Assembly (NCBI RefSeq): GCF_017355405.1
Contig: NZ_CP061177.1
Location: 1,471,001-1,535,000 of the forward strand
Direction: 5' to 3'
Length of the DNA: 64,000 nucleotides
Origin: Roseomonas haemaphysalidis
GTDB lineage: Bacteria; Pseudomonadota; Alphaproteobacteria; Acetobacterales; Acetobacteraceae
Part shown: piece by piece, positions 16,191-24,553 of the stretch
Numbering within the stretch: the stretch's first letter is position 1
Layout: each line of letters starts with the position of its first letter
Program-made: the position numbers and the translations under genes
Notes under the pieces: generated by a model
What the model was told of the DNA's origin: nothing
Databases searched by the model: none
What the model saw: the letters and a program-made list of their open reading frames with translations, nothing else

Positions 16191-18065
16191 GTGTTCGATG
16201 CCGTTCAGCTCGAAGGCCACAGCCAGGTTCGCCTGGACCGCACGCGGGACGCGCTGCTGACCGATTTCGGACGCGCCACGCTGGATGACCGCTACCTGAT
16301 GCCGGGCGAATCCTATCAGGATCTGTTTGCCCGCGTGGCCAGCGCCTATGGCGATGACACTGCCCACGCCCAGCGCATCTACGACTACATCAGCAAGCTG
16401 TGGTTCATGCCGGCGACGCCGGTGCTGAGCAACGGCGGCACCACGCGCGGCCTGCCGATCTCCTGCTTCCTGAACGAAGCCAATGACAGCCTGGATGGCA
16501 TTGTCGGCCTGTGGAACGAGAACGTCTGGCTGGCTTCCAAGGGTGGCGGCATCGGCTCCTACTGGGGCAACCTGCGCTCGATCGGCGAGAAGGTTGGGCA
16601 GAATGGCAAGACCAGCGGCATCATCCCGTTCATCCGGGTGATGGACAGCCTGACGCTGGCGATCAGCCAGGGCTCGCTGCGCCGCGGCTCGGCCGCCGTG
16701 TACCTGCCGGTGTCGCACCCGGAGATCGAGGAATTCGTCGACCTGCGGCGCCCCACCGGCGGCGACCCCAACCGCAAGGCGCTGAACCTGCACCACGGCG
16801 TGCTGATCCCCGACGCCTTCATGCGCGCGGTGGAAGCCGACGAGGAATGGGCGCTGTGCAGCCCCAAGGACGGCGCCATTGTGCGCAAGATCTCGGCGCG
16901 CGGCCTCTGGATCCGCATCCTGATGGCGCGCATCGAGACGGGCGAGCCCTACATCATCAACTCTGACCACGCCAACAACGCGCGGCCGGAACACCAGAAG
17001 CTCGCGGGCCTGGAGATCAAGACCTCCAACCTCTGCGCCGAGATCATGCTGCCGACCGGGCGCGACCAGCACGGCCAGGACCGCACCGCCGTGTGCTGCC
17101 TGTCGTCGCTGAACCTCGAGACCTGGATGGAGTGGAAGGACGACCCGCACTTCATCCCCGACGTGATGCGCTTCCTGGACAACGTGCTGCAGAACTTCAT
17201 CGACACGGCGCCCGACAGCATGGCGCGCGCCCGCTACAGCGCCATGCGCGAGCGTTCCGTGGGCCTCGGCGTCATGGGCTTCCATTCGTTCCTGCAGGCG
17301 CAGAACGTGCCGTTCGAGAGCGTCATCGCCAAGGTGTGGAACACCCGGATGTTCAAGCACATCCGTGCCCAGGCCGACATCGCGAGCCGCGTGCTGGCGG
17401 AAGAGCGCGGGCCCTGCCCGGATGCCGCGGAATACGGCTTCATGGAGCGCTTCTCGAACAAGATGGCGATCGCGCCCACCGCGTCCATCAGCATCATCTG
17501 CGGCGGCGCCAGCCCGGGGATCGAGCCGATCGCGGCCAACGTCTACAACCACAAGACGCTGTCCGGTTCCTTTATCGTGCGCAACCCGTCGCTCAAGAAG
17601 GTGCTCGCGGCGCACGGGCGGGATGACGAGGACACCTGGACCTCCATCACCGTCAGCAAGGGCAGCGTGCAGCACCTCGACTTCCTGACGCAGCAGGAGA
17701 AGGACGTCTTCAAGACCGCCTTCGAGCTGGACCAGCGCTGGGTGGTGGAGCATGCCGCCGACCGCACGCCCTATATCTGCCAGAGCCAGTCGGTGAACGT
17801 CTTCCTGCCGGCCGACGTGCACAAGCGCGACCTGCACCAGATCCACTACCAGGCGTGGAAGAAGGGTGTGAAGTCGCTGTACTACTGCCGCAGCCTGTCC
17901 ATCCAGCGCGCCGACACCATCAGCGAGAAGGTGGCCACGCAGCCCAAGCTCGGCTTCGCCGAGGCCGACAGCCTAGAAGCGGTGCTTCCGCTGACGCCGC
18001 CCCGCGCGCCGATGGCGGTGCCGGCGGACAGCACGGATTACGAAGAGTGCTTGGCCTGCCAGTAG
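16191..18065 (+). CDS. nrdA: Class I ribonucleoside-diphosphate reductase alpha subunit
   Basis: The catalytic subunit reduces ribonucleotides to deoxyribonucleotides. At 624 residues it is well below E. coli NrdA (761), because the N-terminus begins almost directly at the catalytic barrel (RDALLTDFGRATLDDRYL), with no recognisable ATP-cone. All active-site signatures are present: PISCFLN (Cys92), TSNLCAEI (Cys282, the thiyl cysteine, with flanking Asn and Glu), AVCCLSSLNL (Cys302 as redox partner), KSLYYCRS (Tyr-Tyr radical path) and the C-terminal CLAC relay pair (620 and 623). The GTG at 16191 has AAGGA nine bases upstream. The partner nrdB is 2.2 kb away, beyond two unrelated genes. Confidence 0.95.
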   Translation: MFDAVQLEGHSQVRLDRTRDALLTDFGRATLDDRYLMPGESYQDLFARVASAYGDDTAHAQRIYDYISKLWFMPATPVLSNGGTTRGLPISCFLNEANDSLDGIVGLWNENVWLASKGGGIGSYWGNLRSIGEKVGQNGKTSGIIPFIRVMDSLTLAISQGSLRRGSAAVYLPVSHPEIEEFVDLRRPTGGDPNRKALNLHHGVLIPDAFMRAVEADEEWALCSPKDGAIVRKISARGLWIRILMARIETGEPYIINSDHANNARPEHQKLAGLEIKTSNLCAEIMLPTGRDQHGQDRTAVCCLSSLNLETWMEWKDDPHFIPDVMRFLDNVLQNFIDTAPDSMARARYSAMRERSVGLGVMGFHSFLQAQNVPFESVIAKVWNTRMFKHIRAQADIASRVLAEERGPCPDAAEYGFMERFSNKMAIAPTASISIICGGASPGIEPIAANVYNHKTLSGSFIVRNPSLKKVLAAHGRDDEDTWTSITVSKGSVQHLDFLTQQEKDVFKTAFELDQRWVVEHAADRTPYICQSQSVNVFLPADVHKRDLHQIHYQAWKKGVKSLYYCRSLSIQRADTISEKVATQPKLGFAEADSLEAVLPLTPPRAPMAVPADSTDYEECLACQ

Positions 18066-18079
18066 CCGGTTAAGGAAAC

Positions 18080-18105
18080 GCCTGGAGGAAGGGATTCCCT
18101 CAGGC
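18080..18105 (+). terminator. Stem-loop after nrdA
   Basis: GCCTGGAGGAA pairs with TTCCCTCAGGC around GGGA, with one wobble and one A-C mismatch, 15 bases after the nrdA stop. A pyrimidine-rich TCCTGACTTCTTCCC follows. It fits a factor-independent terminator and separates nrdA from the convergent transporter gene. Confidence 0.5.
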
Positions 18106-18192
18106 TCCTGACTTCTTCCCGGCGATGGGTGGCTGTCAGGCGCGGGGCCGGGCGCCTCCGGTCCGCCGGCCGGGGGAACGGCCTCGGTATCG

Positions 18193-19122
18193 TCAGGGAC
18201 GTTCTGTTTTCGGCCGCCGTCCCCGCAACTGCTGTTCGCGCAGGAAGATGAACATCCCTGCCGCGATGATCAGCGCGGCGCCCGCCAGCGTCAGGACGTC
18301 CGGCAGGTCGCCAAAAAAGGCGTAGCCGAAGATCACGCCCCACAGGATCATGGTGTACTGGTAGGGCACCACCGCGGATGCCGGCGCAAGGTGCAAGGCG
18401 CGGTTGACGCACAGGTTGCCGCCCAGCGAGCCGACGCCGAGAAACAGCATCAGCACCAGGTCCAGCGCGCCAGGCGGGGTCCAGCCCTGTGCCAGCACCA
18501 GCACCGCGCCGAACAGCAGCGCCGCCACCAGCTGGGCCGTCATCAGCACCGTGCCGGGCACCGCCGCCAGCTTGCGCGTGGCCAGCATGAAGCAGGCGTA
18601 GCTGAAGCTGCCCGCCAGGGCGCAAAGCGAGCCGAGCGAGATGGACTCCACCGACGGGTGCAACGCCAGCACCACGCCGCAGAAGCCCACCACCACCGCC
18701 GTCCAGCGCCGCCAGCCCACCGGCTCACGCAGCAGCCATGGCGACAGGGCGGTGACGTAGATCGGGCCCGCCATGTAGTAGGTCATCACCTCGGCCAGCG
18801 GCAGCTCCACCAGCGCCCAGAAGAACAGCGAGGTTTCCAGCGTCGAGAAGAAGACCCGCAGCAGCTGCAGCCCGGGGCGCGGCGCGCTCAGGAAGGCCAC
18901 CGGGCCCGTGCGGCGGATGAAGGGCGCCATCACCATCAGCCCGGCGATGCTGCGGACCAGCACCAGCTGGCCCACCGTGAAGCCGCCCACCAGCCATTTG
19001 CCCAGCGTGTCGTTGACGGCGAACAGCAGCACGCCGGCCAGCATCATGGCGATGCCCGCGCCATGCCCCGGCTGCGCGGCATCGCCCGCGCCCGGCGCCG
19101 CCGGCGGCGGGGTGGTGGACAT
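18193..19122 (-). CDS. EamA/DMT-family transporter
   Basis: This 309-residue inner-membrane protein has about ten hydrophobic segments in two homologous halves, the normal layout and length of EamA (RhaT-like) drug/metabolite transporters. The first half begins GIAMMLAGVLLFAVNDTLGKWL; the second begins after EPVGWRRWTAVVVGFCGVVL. The segment WGVIFGYAFFGDLPDVLTLAG near the end is characteristic. The ATG at 19122 is chosen because AAAGGG sits eight bases upstream, and the Pro/Ala-rich tail that follows is typical of these proteins. The substrate is unknown. The gene is divergent from the DapA-family gene, 130 bases away. Confidence 0.85.
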   Translation of the reverse strand: MSTTPPPAAPGAGDAAQPGHGAGIAMMLAGVLLFAVNDTLGKWLVGGFTVGQLVLVRSIAGLMVMAPFIRRTGPVAFLSAPRPGLQLLRVFFSTLETSLFFWALVELPLAEVMTYYMAGPIYVTALSPWLLREPVGWRRWTAVVVGFCGVVLALHPSVESISLGSLCALAGSFSYACFMLATRKLAAVPGTVLMTAQLVAALLFGAVLVLAQGWTPPGALDLVLMLFLGVGSLGGNLCVNRALHLAPASAVVPYQYTMILWGVIFGYAFFGDLPDVLTLAGAALIIAAGMFIFLREQQLRGRRPKTERP

Positions 19123-19252
19123 GGGTCGGGCCCTTTTGTGCTGGTGCCCGCGCGCGGGCCGTGTGTGGTGGCCATTGTTTCCTGGCGGGGACTTGGCGGC
19201 AAGGCCACGGCGTGCTGGATCGGTGGCCTTTCCACCGGCAGCAGGTGCTCGC

Positions 19253-20143
19253 ATGCGGTTCCAGGGCCTTTCGGCATTCCCCATCACCCCCGCCGACGCG
19301 CAGGGGCGCGTGGATACCGCCGCCTTGGCGCGCCTGCTGCGGCGCCTGGTGGCGGCGGGGGTGGATTCCGTGGGCCTGCTGGGCAGCACCGGCACCTACG
19401 CCTATCTGGACCGCGCCGAGCGGCGGCGGACGGTGGAGGCGGCGGCGGCCGAGCTGCGCGGCGCCGTGCCGCTGCTGGTCAGCATTGGCGCGCTGCGCAC
19501 GGATGACGCGGTGCGGCTGGGCCAGGACGCCCGCGCGGCGGGGGCGGACGCGGTGCTGCTGGCGCCCGTGTCCTACACGCCCCTGACGGAGGACGAGGTC
19601 TTCGCGCATGTGCAGGCGGTGGCGGCCGGGGCCGGCCTGCCGGTGGTGCTGTACAACAATCCGTCCACCACGCATTTCACCTTCAGCCCCGGGCTGATCG
19701 CGCGGCTGAGCCGGGTGCCCGGGGTGGCGGCGGTGAAGAACCCGGCCCCCGACGCCGATGCGGTGGCGGCCGAGCTGGCGGCGCTGCGGGCCGGTGCCGC
19801 GCCGGGCTTCTCCATCGGCCACAGCGGCGACTGGAAGGCCACCGAAGCGCTGCTCGCTGGCAGCGAGGCCTGGTACAGCGTGGTCGGCGGCCTGTTCCCC
19901 GAGCCCGCCATGCGCATCCTGCGCGCCGTCCGCGCCGGCGACGCGGCCGAGGCACGGCGGCTGCACCGGTCGCTGCAGCCGTTGTGGGACCTGTTCATTG
20001 CCCACAGCAGCCTGCGGGTGATGTATGCGGCGGCCAACCTGCTGGGCCTGACCGACGCGCAGCCGCCGCGCCCGATCCTGCCGCTGGCGGGGACGGCGAG
20101 GGAGCAGGTGGCGGCGGTGATCGGGGCACTGGCGCTGCGCTGA
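19253..20143 (+). CDS. Dihydrodipicolinate synthase/N-acetylneuraminate lyase family protein
   Basis: A 296-residue class I aldolase-fold enzyme. The Schiff-base lysine is Lys162 in VAAVKNPAP and the partner tyrosine Tyr134 in VVLYNNPS, at nearly the same positions as in E. coli DapA (161 and 133). The usual GTTGE substrate loop reads GSTGTYAYL, so the Glu is replaced and the substrate may not be aspartate semialdehyde. Together with the absence of lysine-pathway neighbours, this argues against true DapA; other keto-acid aldolases or lyases of the family are possible. The ATG at 19253 starts a conserved MRFQGLSAFPITP. Confidence 0.85.
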   Translation: MRFQGLSAFPITPADAQGRVDTAALARLLRRLVAAGVDSVGLLGSTGTYAYLDRAERRRTVEAAAAELRGAVPLLVSIGALRTDDAVRLGQDARAAGADAVLLAPVSYTPLTEDEVFAHVQAVAAGAGLPVVLYNNPSTTHFTFSPGLIARLSRVPGVAAVKNPAPDADAVAAELAALRAGAAPGFSIGHSGDWKATEALLAGSEAWYSVVGGLFPEPAMRILRAVRAGDAAEARRLHRSLQPLWDLFIAHSSLRVMYAAANLLGLTDAQPPRPILPLAGTAREQVAAVIGALALR

Positions 20144-20289
20144 GCGCGACTCGGAGGGCGGATCATTCTTGGGCTTCGCCGTATATCGCGAGGCAAAAGA
20201 AGGGCTTGGCCAAGGCCCCTTCCGCGCGCCGGATGGCGCCGTTAAGACGGCCGCACCACCGCATCGCCGACCCTGCAGGAGTTCACGCC

Positions 20290-21321
20290 ATGTCCGACAC
20301 CGCGGAAGCCCCCAAGTTCGACCTGCTGACGGCCAACCCGGTCTACAAGCCCTTCCGCTATCCCTGGGCCTATGACGCCTGGATGACCCAGCAGCGCGTC
20401 CACTGGCTGCCGGAGGAAGTGCCGATGGCCGACGACGTGAAGGACTGGCAGCGCACCCTGACGGAAGGCGAGCGCAACCTGGTCACGCAGATCTTCCGCT
20501 TCTTCACCCAGGCGGATGTCGAGGTGAACAGCGCCTACATGAAGCACTACAGCCAGGTGTTCAAACCCACCGAAGTGCTGATGATGCTGTCGGCCTTCAG
20601 CAACATCGAGACCATCCACATCGCGGCCTATTCGCACCTGCTCGACACCATCGGCATGCCGGAGGTGGAGTACCAGGCGTTCCTGAAGTACCAGGAGATG
20701 AAGGACAAGTATGACTACATGCAGTCCTTCACGGTGGACAACAAGAAGGAGGTGGCCAAGACGCTGGCCGCCTTCGGCGCCTTCACCGAGGGCCTGCAGC
20801 TCTTCGCCTCCTTCGCCATCCTGCTGAACTTCCCGCGCTTCAACAAGATGAAGGGCATGGGGCAGATCGTCACCTGGTCGGTGCGCGACGAGACGCTGCA
20901 CTGCCTGTCCGTGATCCGGCTGTTCCGCACCTTCATCCAGGAGAATCCGGAGATCTGGACGGCGGAGTTCCGCGAGGAGCTGACCGAGATCTGCCGCACC
21001 ATCGTGCACCACGAAGACGCCTTCATCGACCTCGCATTCGAGATGGGCAGCGTGCAGGGCCTGACGCCGGACGAGGTGAAGCAGTACATCCGCTTCATCG
21101 CCGACCGCCGGCTGCAGCAGCTCGGCCTCGACCCGGTCTACAACATCGAGAAGAACCCGCTGACCTGGCTGGACGAGATCCTGAACGCGGTCGAGCACAT
21201 GAACTTCTTTGAAGGCCGCGCGACCGAGTATTCCAAGGCCAGCACCTCCGGCACCTGGGAGGACGCCTTCTCGGACGGCGTGTTCAGCGACAAGCAGCCC
21301 GAGGGCGCGGTGCTGCCGTAG
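20290..21321 (+). CDS. nrdB: Class I ribonucleoside-diphosphate reductase beta subunit
   Basis: The 343-residue radical-generating subunit. The di-metal site is recognisable in RFFTQADVEVNSAY, SNIETIHIAAYSHLL and SVRDETLHCLSVIRLFRTF. Counting from the His of ETIH, the Tyr of IAAY falls exactly where the radical Tyr122 lies in E. coli NrdB. A tyrosyl-radical enzyme is therefore expected, not a Tyr-less subclass. No ATP-cone precedes the ferritin-like fold (it begins DLLTANPVYKPFRYPWAYDAW), so neither subunit here shows the usual allosteric activity module. The ATG at 20290 is preceded by AGGAG at eight bases. Confidence 0.95.
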   Translation: MSDTAEAPKFDLLTANPVYKPFRYPWAYDAWMTQQRVHWLPEEVPMADDVKDWQRTLTEGERNLVTQIFRFFTQADVEVNSAYMKHYSQVFKPTEVLMMLSAFSNIETIHIAAYSHLLDTIGMPEVEYQAFLKYQEMKDKYDYMQSFTVDNKKEVAKTLAAFGAFTEGLQLFASFAILLNFPRFNKMKGMGQIVTWSVRDETLHCLSVIRLFRTFIQENPEIWTAEFREELTEICRTIVHHEDAFIDLAFEMGSVQGLTPDEVKQYIRFIADRRLQQLGLDPVYNIEKNPLTWLDEILNAVEHMNFFEGRATEYSKASTSGTWEDAFSDGVFSDKQPEGAVLP

Positions 21322-21329
21322 CGGCGCCA

Positions 21330-21353
21330 CCGGGGGGGCCGTCGTCCCCCCGG
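21330..21353. terminator. GC-rich stem-loop between convergent nrdB and the DUF2934 gene
   Basis: CCGGGGGG and CCCCCCGG form a perfect 8-bp stem around an 8-base loop, nine bases after the nrdB stop and before the stop of the opposing gene. There is no T-tract, so it probably acts from both sides or with Rho. Confidence 0.5.
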
Positions 21354-21366
21354 CATCGCCCGGTGG

Positions 21367-21774
21367 TCAGCCCACCGGGTTCTTGCGCGGCTTGCCGGCG
21401 GGCTTGGGCGCTGCCGGCTTCGCCGCCGCGGCGGGCTTGGCGGCTTTGGGCGCCGCCGCCTTGGCCGGCTTCGCCTTGGGTGAGGGCTTGGCGGTCGCCG
21501 GCTCGCCCGGCGCTTCCTCCAGCGTGGCGGACAGGGCCGGCGCCGGCTCGTCCTCCGGCGCGGCGGGCAGGGCGGCGGCGCGTTCGGCCGGGTCGGCCAG
21601 GTTGTCGGCCTGCTGGTCGTCGGGGCTGCCGCTGCGCTCGTCGCCCTGCTCGATCTCCCGCCGCGCGCGGTGCCAGTGGTCGTCCGGCACGCCGTGCTGG
21701 CGGCCTTCCTGTTCCCACAGCTGGTAGGCCCGCTCGCGGATCCGCTGGTCCTGCGCCTTTCGGTCGTCGCTCAT
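21367..21774 (-). CDS. DUF2934-domain protein with Ala/Lys/Pro-rich tail
   Basis: A 135-residue protein in two parts. The N-terminus carries the short DUF2934 motif (RIRERAYQLWEQEGRQHG then DDHWHRARREIE), about 40 residues. The second half is an acidic stretch and then a histone-H1-like tail of repeated KPAAA/KPAKAA units (residues about 95-135), which suggests nucleic-acid binding or disorder. The role of DUF2934 is unknown. The ATG at 21774 has GGAG six bases upstream; the in-frame ATGs at 21780 and 21786 overlap that site. Confidence 0.75.
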   Translation of the reverse strand: MSDDRKAQDQRIRERAYQLWEQEGRQHGVPDDHWHRARREIEQGDERSGSPDDQQADNLADPAERAAALPAAPEDEPAPALSATLEEAPGEPATAKPSPKAKPAKAAAPKAAKPAAAAKPAAPKPAGKPRKNPVG

Positions 21775-22060
21775 CGTCATCTCCATCGTCTCGCTGGGAA
21801 CGCACGGCCGGGCCGGCGTTCTGCGCGCAGAGTGACGCGCCGGACCCGGCGCGTCCACTTGGCTGCGTGTCCCGCCGCCGGGGCCGCGCTTGGCGGGAAG
21901 CGGCGGCGCCGGCGCACGGCCCGGTTGCGCCGCCTGCACGGCCCGGTTGAAGCCGGGCCAGCGCGCGGGCAGTTGTGCCGCCAAAGCATGACTGCGTGTT
22001 GCGGCGCGGCCGTGCACGACCGATAAGACCAGCGACCGCGCCTCATCAGGACCAGCATTC

Positions 22061-23005
22061 ATGCCCGACGCCATGCCGCTTCTCGTCACCCACAGCGGCA
22101 GTTTCCATTGCGACGAGGCCTTTGCATATGTCGTGCTGCGGCTGGCGCTGGGGCTGGGCCAGGCGGGCGAGGACCACCGGCTGGCCCGCACGCGCGATGC
22201 CGCCCTGATCGCCCAGGGCGATCATGTCTGGGATGTCGGCCTGGTCTACGATGTCGCCGCCTCGCGCTTCGACCACCACCAGCGCGGCGCCCCGTCGCGC
22301 GAGGACGGCACGCCCTTCAGCGCCGCCGGACTGGTGTGGCAGACGCATGGCGAGACGGCGGTGCGTGCCCTGCTGGCGCCCGCCGACGCCGGCTTCGCGC
22401 CCGCCATCGCCGCCGACATCGACCGGGTGGTGATCCGTCGCATCGACGAGGTGGACAATGGCGTGGCCGGCGCGCGGGAGCCGCTCGACCTCGCTTCCCT
22501 GGTGGGCGACTGCAACCTGTCCTGGGACGCCCCGGCCGAAGGCCGCCAGGAGGCGGAGGACGCCGCCTTTCTGCAGGCGGTGACATTGCTGGATGGCGTG
22601 CTGCGGCGCCGCGTGGCGGCGATGCGGGCGCGGCTGGCGGCCGATGCCATGGTGGTCGCCGCCCACAAGGCCTCGCCTGACCCGCGGGTGCTGGAGCTGG
22701 AGCGGGGCATGCCCTGGAAGAACGTGGTGTTCTCGCACAGCCTGCCGGTGCTGTTCGCTGTCTACCCGGTGCCCAACGGCAACTGGATGGTGGACGCCAT
22801 GCCGCCCGAGCCGGGCTCCTTCGCGCAGCGCCTGCCGCTGCCGCAAAGCTGGGCCGGGTTGCAGGACACGGCGCTGGCCGAGGAGTCGGGCGTGGCGGAT
22901 GCCGTGTTCACGCATCTGCGCCGCTTCGTGGGGGCCGCGCGGTCGCGGGCGGGGGCGGTGGCCATGGCGCGCAAGGCGATGGCCATCGGCGGGCTGGTGG
23001 TGTGA
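22061..23005 (+). CDS. MYG1-family (UPF0160) metal-dependent hydrolase/nuclease
   Basis: A 314-residue protein of the MYG1 family, related to DHH phosphoesterases. The N-terminal THSGSFHCDEAFAYVVLRL is the family signature, and VYDVAASRFDHHQRGAP carries the DHH metal-binding motif. Near the end, EPGSFAQRLPLPQSWAGL and VFTHLRRFVGAARSR are conserved in MYG1. The eukaryotic homologue is described as a 3'-5' RNA exonuclease; bacterial members are little studied. The length is normal and the gene is complete and monocistronic. The ATG at 22061 is used; an in-frame ATG at 22073 (MPLLVTHSG) is an alternative. Confidence 0.85.
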   Translation: MPDAMPLLVTHSGSFHCDEAFAYVVLRLALGLGQAGEDHRLARTRDAALIAQGDHVWDVGLVYDVAASRFDHHQRGAPSREDGTPFSAAGLVWQTHGETAVRALLAPADAGFAPAIAADIDRVVIRRIDEVDNGVAGAREPLDLASLVGDCNLSWDAPAEGRQEAEDAAFLQAVTLLDGVLRRRVAAMRARLAADAMVVAAHKASPDPRVLELERGMPWKNVVFSHSLPVLFAVYPVPNGNWMVDAMPPEPGSFAQRLPLPQSWAGLQDTALAEESGVADAVFTHLRRFVGAARSRAGAVAMARKAMAIGGLVV

Positions 23006-23013
23006 GGCCGCGG

Positions 23014-23038
23014 CCGGGGAGGGCGGTGCCGTCCCCGG
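23014..23038. terminator. Stem-loop between convergent MYG1 and MHS transporter genes
   Basis: CCGGGGA and TCCCCGG form a perfect 7-bp stem around an 11-base loop, between two convergent stops. Confidence 0.45.
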
Positions 23039-23050
23039 TGCCGCGCTGCC

Positions 23051-24394
23051 TCAGCCCGGCGCGCTGTCGTCCAGCGCGCGATTGACGGTCAGCGCCAGCA
23101 GGGTGCAGACGGCGCCGGACAGCAGGTAGCCACCCACGGCCGCCAGCCCCAGCCAGTCCGACAGCACCAGCACCACCAGCGGCGCGAAGCCGGCGCCGAG
23201 CAGCCAGGCGAGGTCCGAGGTCAGCGCCGCGCCGGTGTAGCGGTGGCGGGTGGTGAAGTTGGAGGCGAGCGCGCCGCTGGCTTGGCCGAAGGACAGGCCG
23301 AGCAGACCGAAGCCGATCAGCACGAACACCGTCTCGCCCCCGCGCCCGCCGCCCAGCAGAAAGGGCGCGGCAAAGGAGAAGACGGCGATCAGCACGGCGC
23401 CGATGCCCAGCAGCTTGCGCCGCCCGATGCGGTCCGCGATGGCGCCCGACAGCATGACCGCGACAATGCAGATGCCCGCGCCCATCATCTGCACCGACAG
23501 GAAGTCGGCCGGCGAGCGGTCGGTGAACAGCGCGATCCAGGCCAGGGGAAACACCGTGACCAGGTGGAACAGCGCAAAGGACGCCAGCGGCACGAAGGCG
23601 CCGATCAGCACCGTGCGGCCGTTGGTGCGCAGCGTCTCGGGGATGGGGGCGGGCAGCAGCTCGTGCTTTTCCAGCATGTCGCTAAATTCCCGCGTCACCA
23701 CCAGGCGCAGCCGCGCGAACAGCGCCACGACGTTGACCGCGAAGGCCACGAAGAACGGGTAGCGCCAGCCGAAGTCCAGAAAGTCCTCGCCGGACAGGGT
23801 GCCCAGCAGAAAGGCGAACAGGGCGGCGGCCAGCAGAAAGCCCAGCGGCGCACCAAGCTGCGGCATGGCCGCGTACCAGCCGCGCTTGCGGTCCGGCGCG
23901 TTGAGCGACAGCAGCGAGGCGAGGCCGTCCCAGGCACCGCCCAGCGCCAGCCCCTGGGCGATGCGGAAGGCGGCCAGCAGCAGCACCGCGTAGACGCCGA
24001 TGGTGTCGTAGCCCGGCAGAAAGGCGATGGCGGCCGTGGAGCCGCCCAGCAGGAACAGCGCGATGGTCAGCTTGGTGCCGCGCCCGTAGGTGGTGTCCAC
24101 CCAGATGAAGATGGCCGATCCGATGGGGCGGGCGATAAAGGCCAGGGCGAAGATGGCAAAGGAATACAGCGTGGCCCTGACCGGGTCGATATGCGGAAAG
24201 AACAGGCTGGGAAAGACCAGCGCCGAGCCGATGGCGTAGACAAAGAAGTCGAAGGACTCCGACATCCGCCCGATGATCACGCCGAGCGCGATCTCGCTGG
24301 ACGCGACGGCGTGGTGGTCCGCGTTGATGTCGCGCGCGTCGCGCTCCAGCACCGAGGAATGCAACGGAGCGCGGCCTTTGGTTTCGGTGATCAC
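23051..24394 (-). CDS. MHS-type MFS transporter
   Basis: A 447-residue major-facilitator protein with 12 hydrophobic segments. The first helix region (IGRMSESFDFFVYAIGSALV) and the first loop (RPIGSAIFIWVDTTYGRG, a variant of the MFS RPxGxxxxGxxxDRxGR loop) place it in the metabolite:H+ symporter group (ProP/KgtP/ShiA-like). FRIAQGLALGGAWDGLASLL matches the helix-4 motif. The GTG at 24394 is preferred because GAGGG lies a few bases upstream; an ATG at 24445 also lies in frame. The substrate is unknown; organic acids or osmolytes are usual. It diverges from the cyo operon, so the 160 bases between them may hold both promoters. Confidence 0.85.
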   Translation of the reverse strand: MITETKGRAPLHSSVLERDARDINADHHAVASSEIALGVIIGRMSESFDFFVYAIGSALVFPSLFFPHIDPVRATLYSFAIFALAFIARPIGSAIFIWVDTTYGRGTKLTIALFLLGGSTAAIAFLPGYDTIGVYAVLLLAAFRIAQGLALGGAWDGLASLLSLNAPDRKRGWYAAMPQLGAPLGFLLAAALFAFLLGTLSGEDFLDFGWRYPFFVAFAVNVVALFARLRLVVTREFSDMLEKHELLPAPIPETLRTNGRTVLIGAFVPLASFALFHLVTVFPLAWIALFTDRSPADFLSVQMMGAGICIVAVMLSGAIADRIGRRKLLGIGAVLIAVFSFAAPFLLGGGRGGETVFVLIGFGLLGLSFGQASGALASNFTTRHRYTGAALTSDLAWLLGAGFAPLVVLVLSDWLGLAAVGGYLLSGAVCTLLALTVNRALDDSAPG

Positions 24395-24474
24395 TTCGCC
24401 CTCATTTCGACGTCCAGTGGCCCGGCCCGGGGTCCGGAATGGCATAAAGCATCCGGACCCCGCCGCCGCCCATA

Positions 24475-24487
24475 GGACAAAACGTCC
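24475..24487. promoter_or_regulatory. Short palindrome in the transporter/cyoA divergent region
   Basis: GGAC-AAAAC-GTCC is a perfect 4-bp inverted repeat about 67 bases upstream of cyoA, in a short AT-richer stretch. It could be an operator half-site pair, but it is short and unproven. Confidence 0.25.
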
Positions 24488-24553
24488 AATCCCCTGCGGC
24501 GTTGTGACATCCTAGATGGTGCCTCACGCATCACAGTGTTCCGAGCGATTGGC

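Noticed and set aside
20144..20289. NrdR-type box before nrdB
   Set aside because: The only AT-centred candidate (GCCGTATATCGCG) is not a convincing palindrome and has no partner at the usual spacing.
21867..22060. A coding extension upstream of the DUF2934 start toward the MYG1 gene
   Set aside because: The extra N-terminal residues are Arg/Pro-rich without pattern, and a good ribosome site marks the ATG at 21774.
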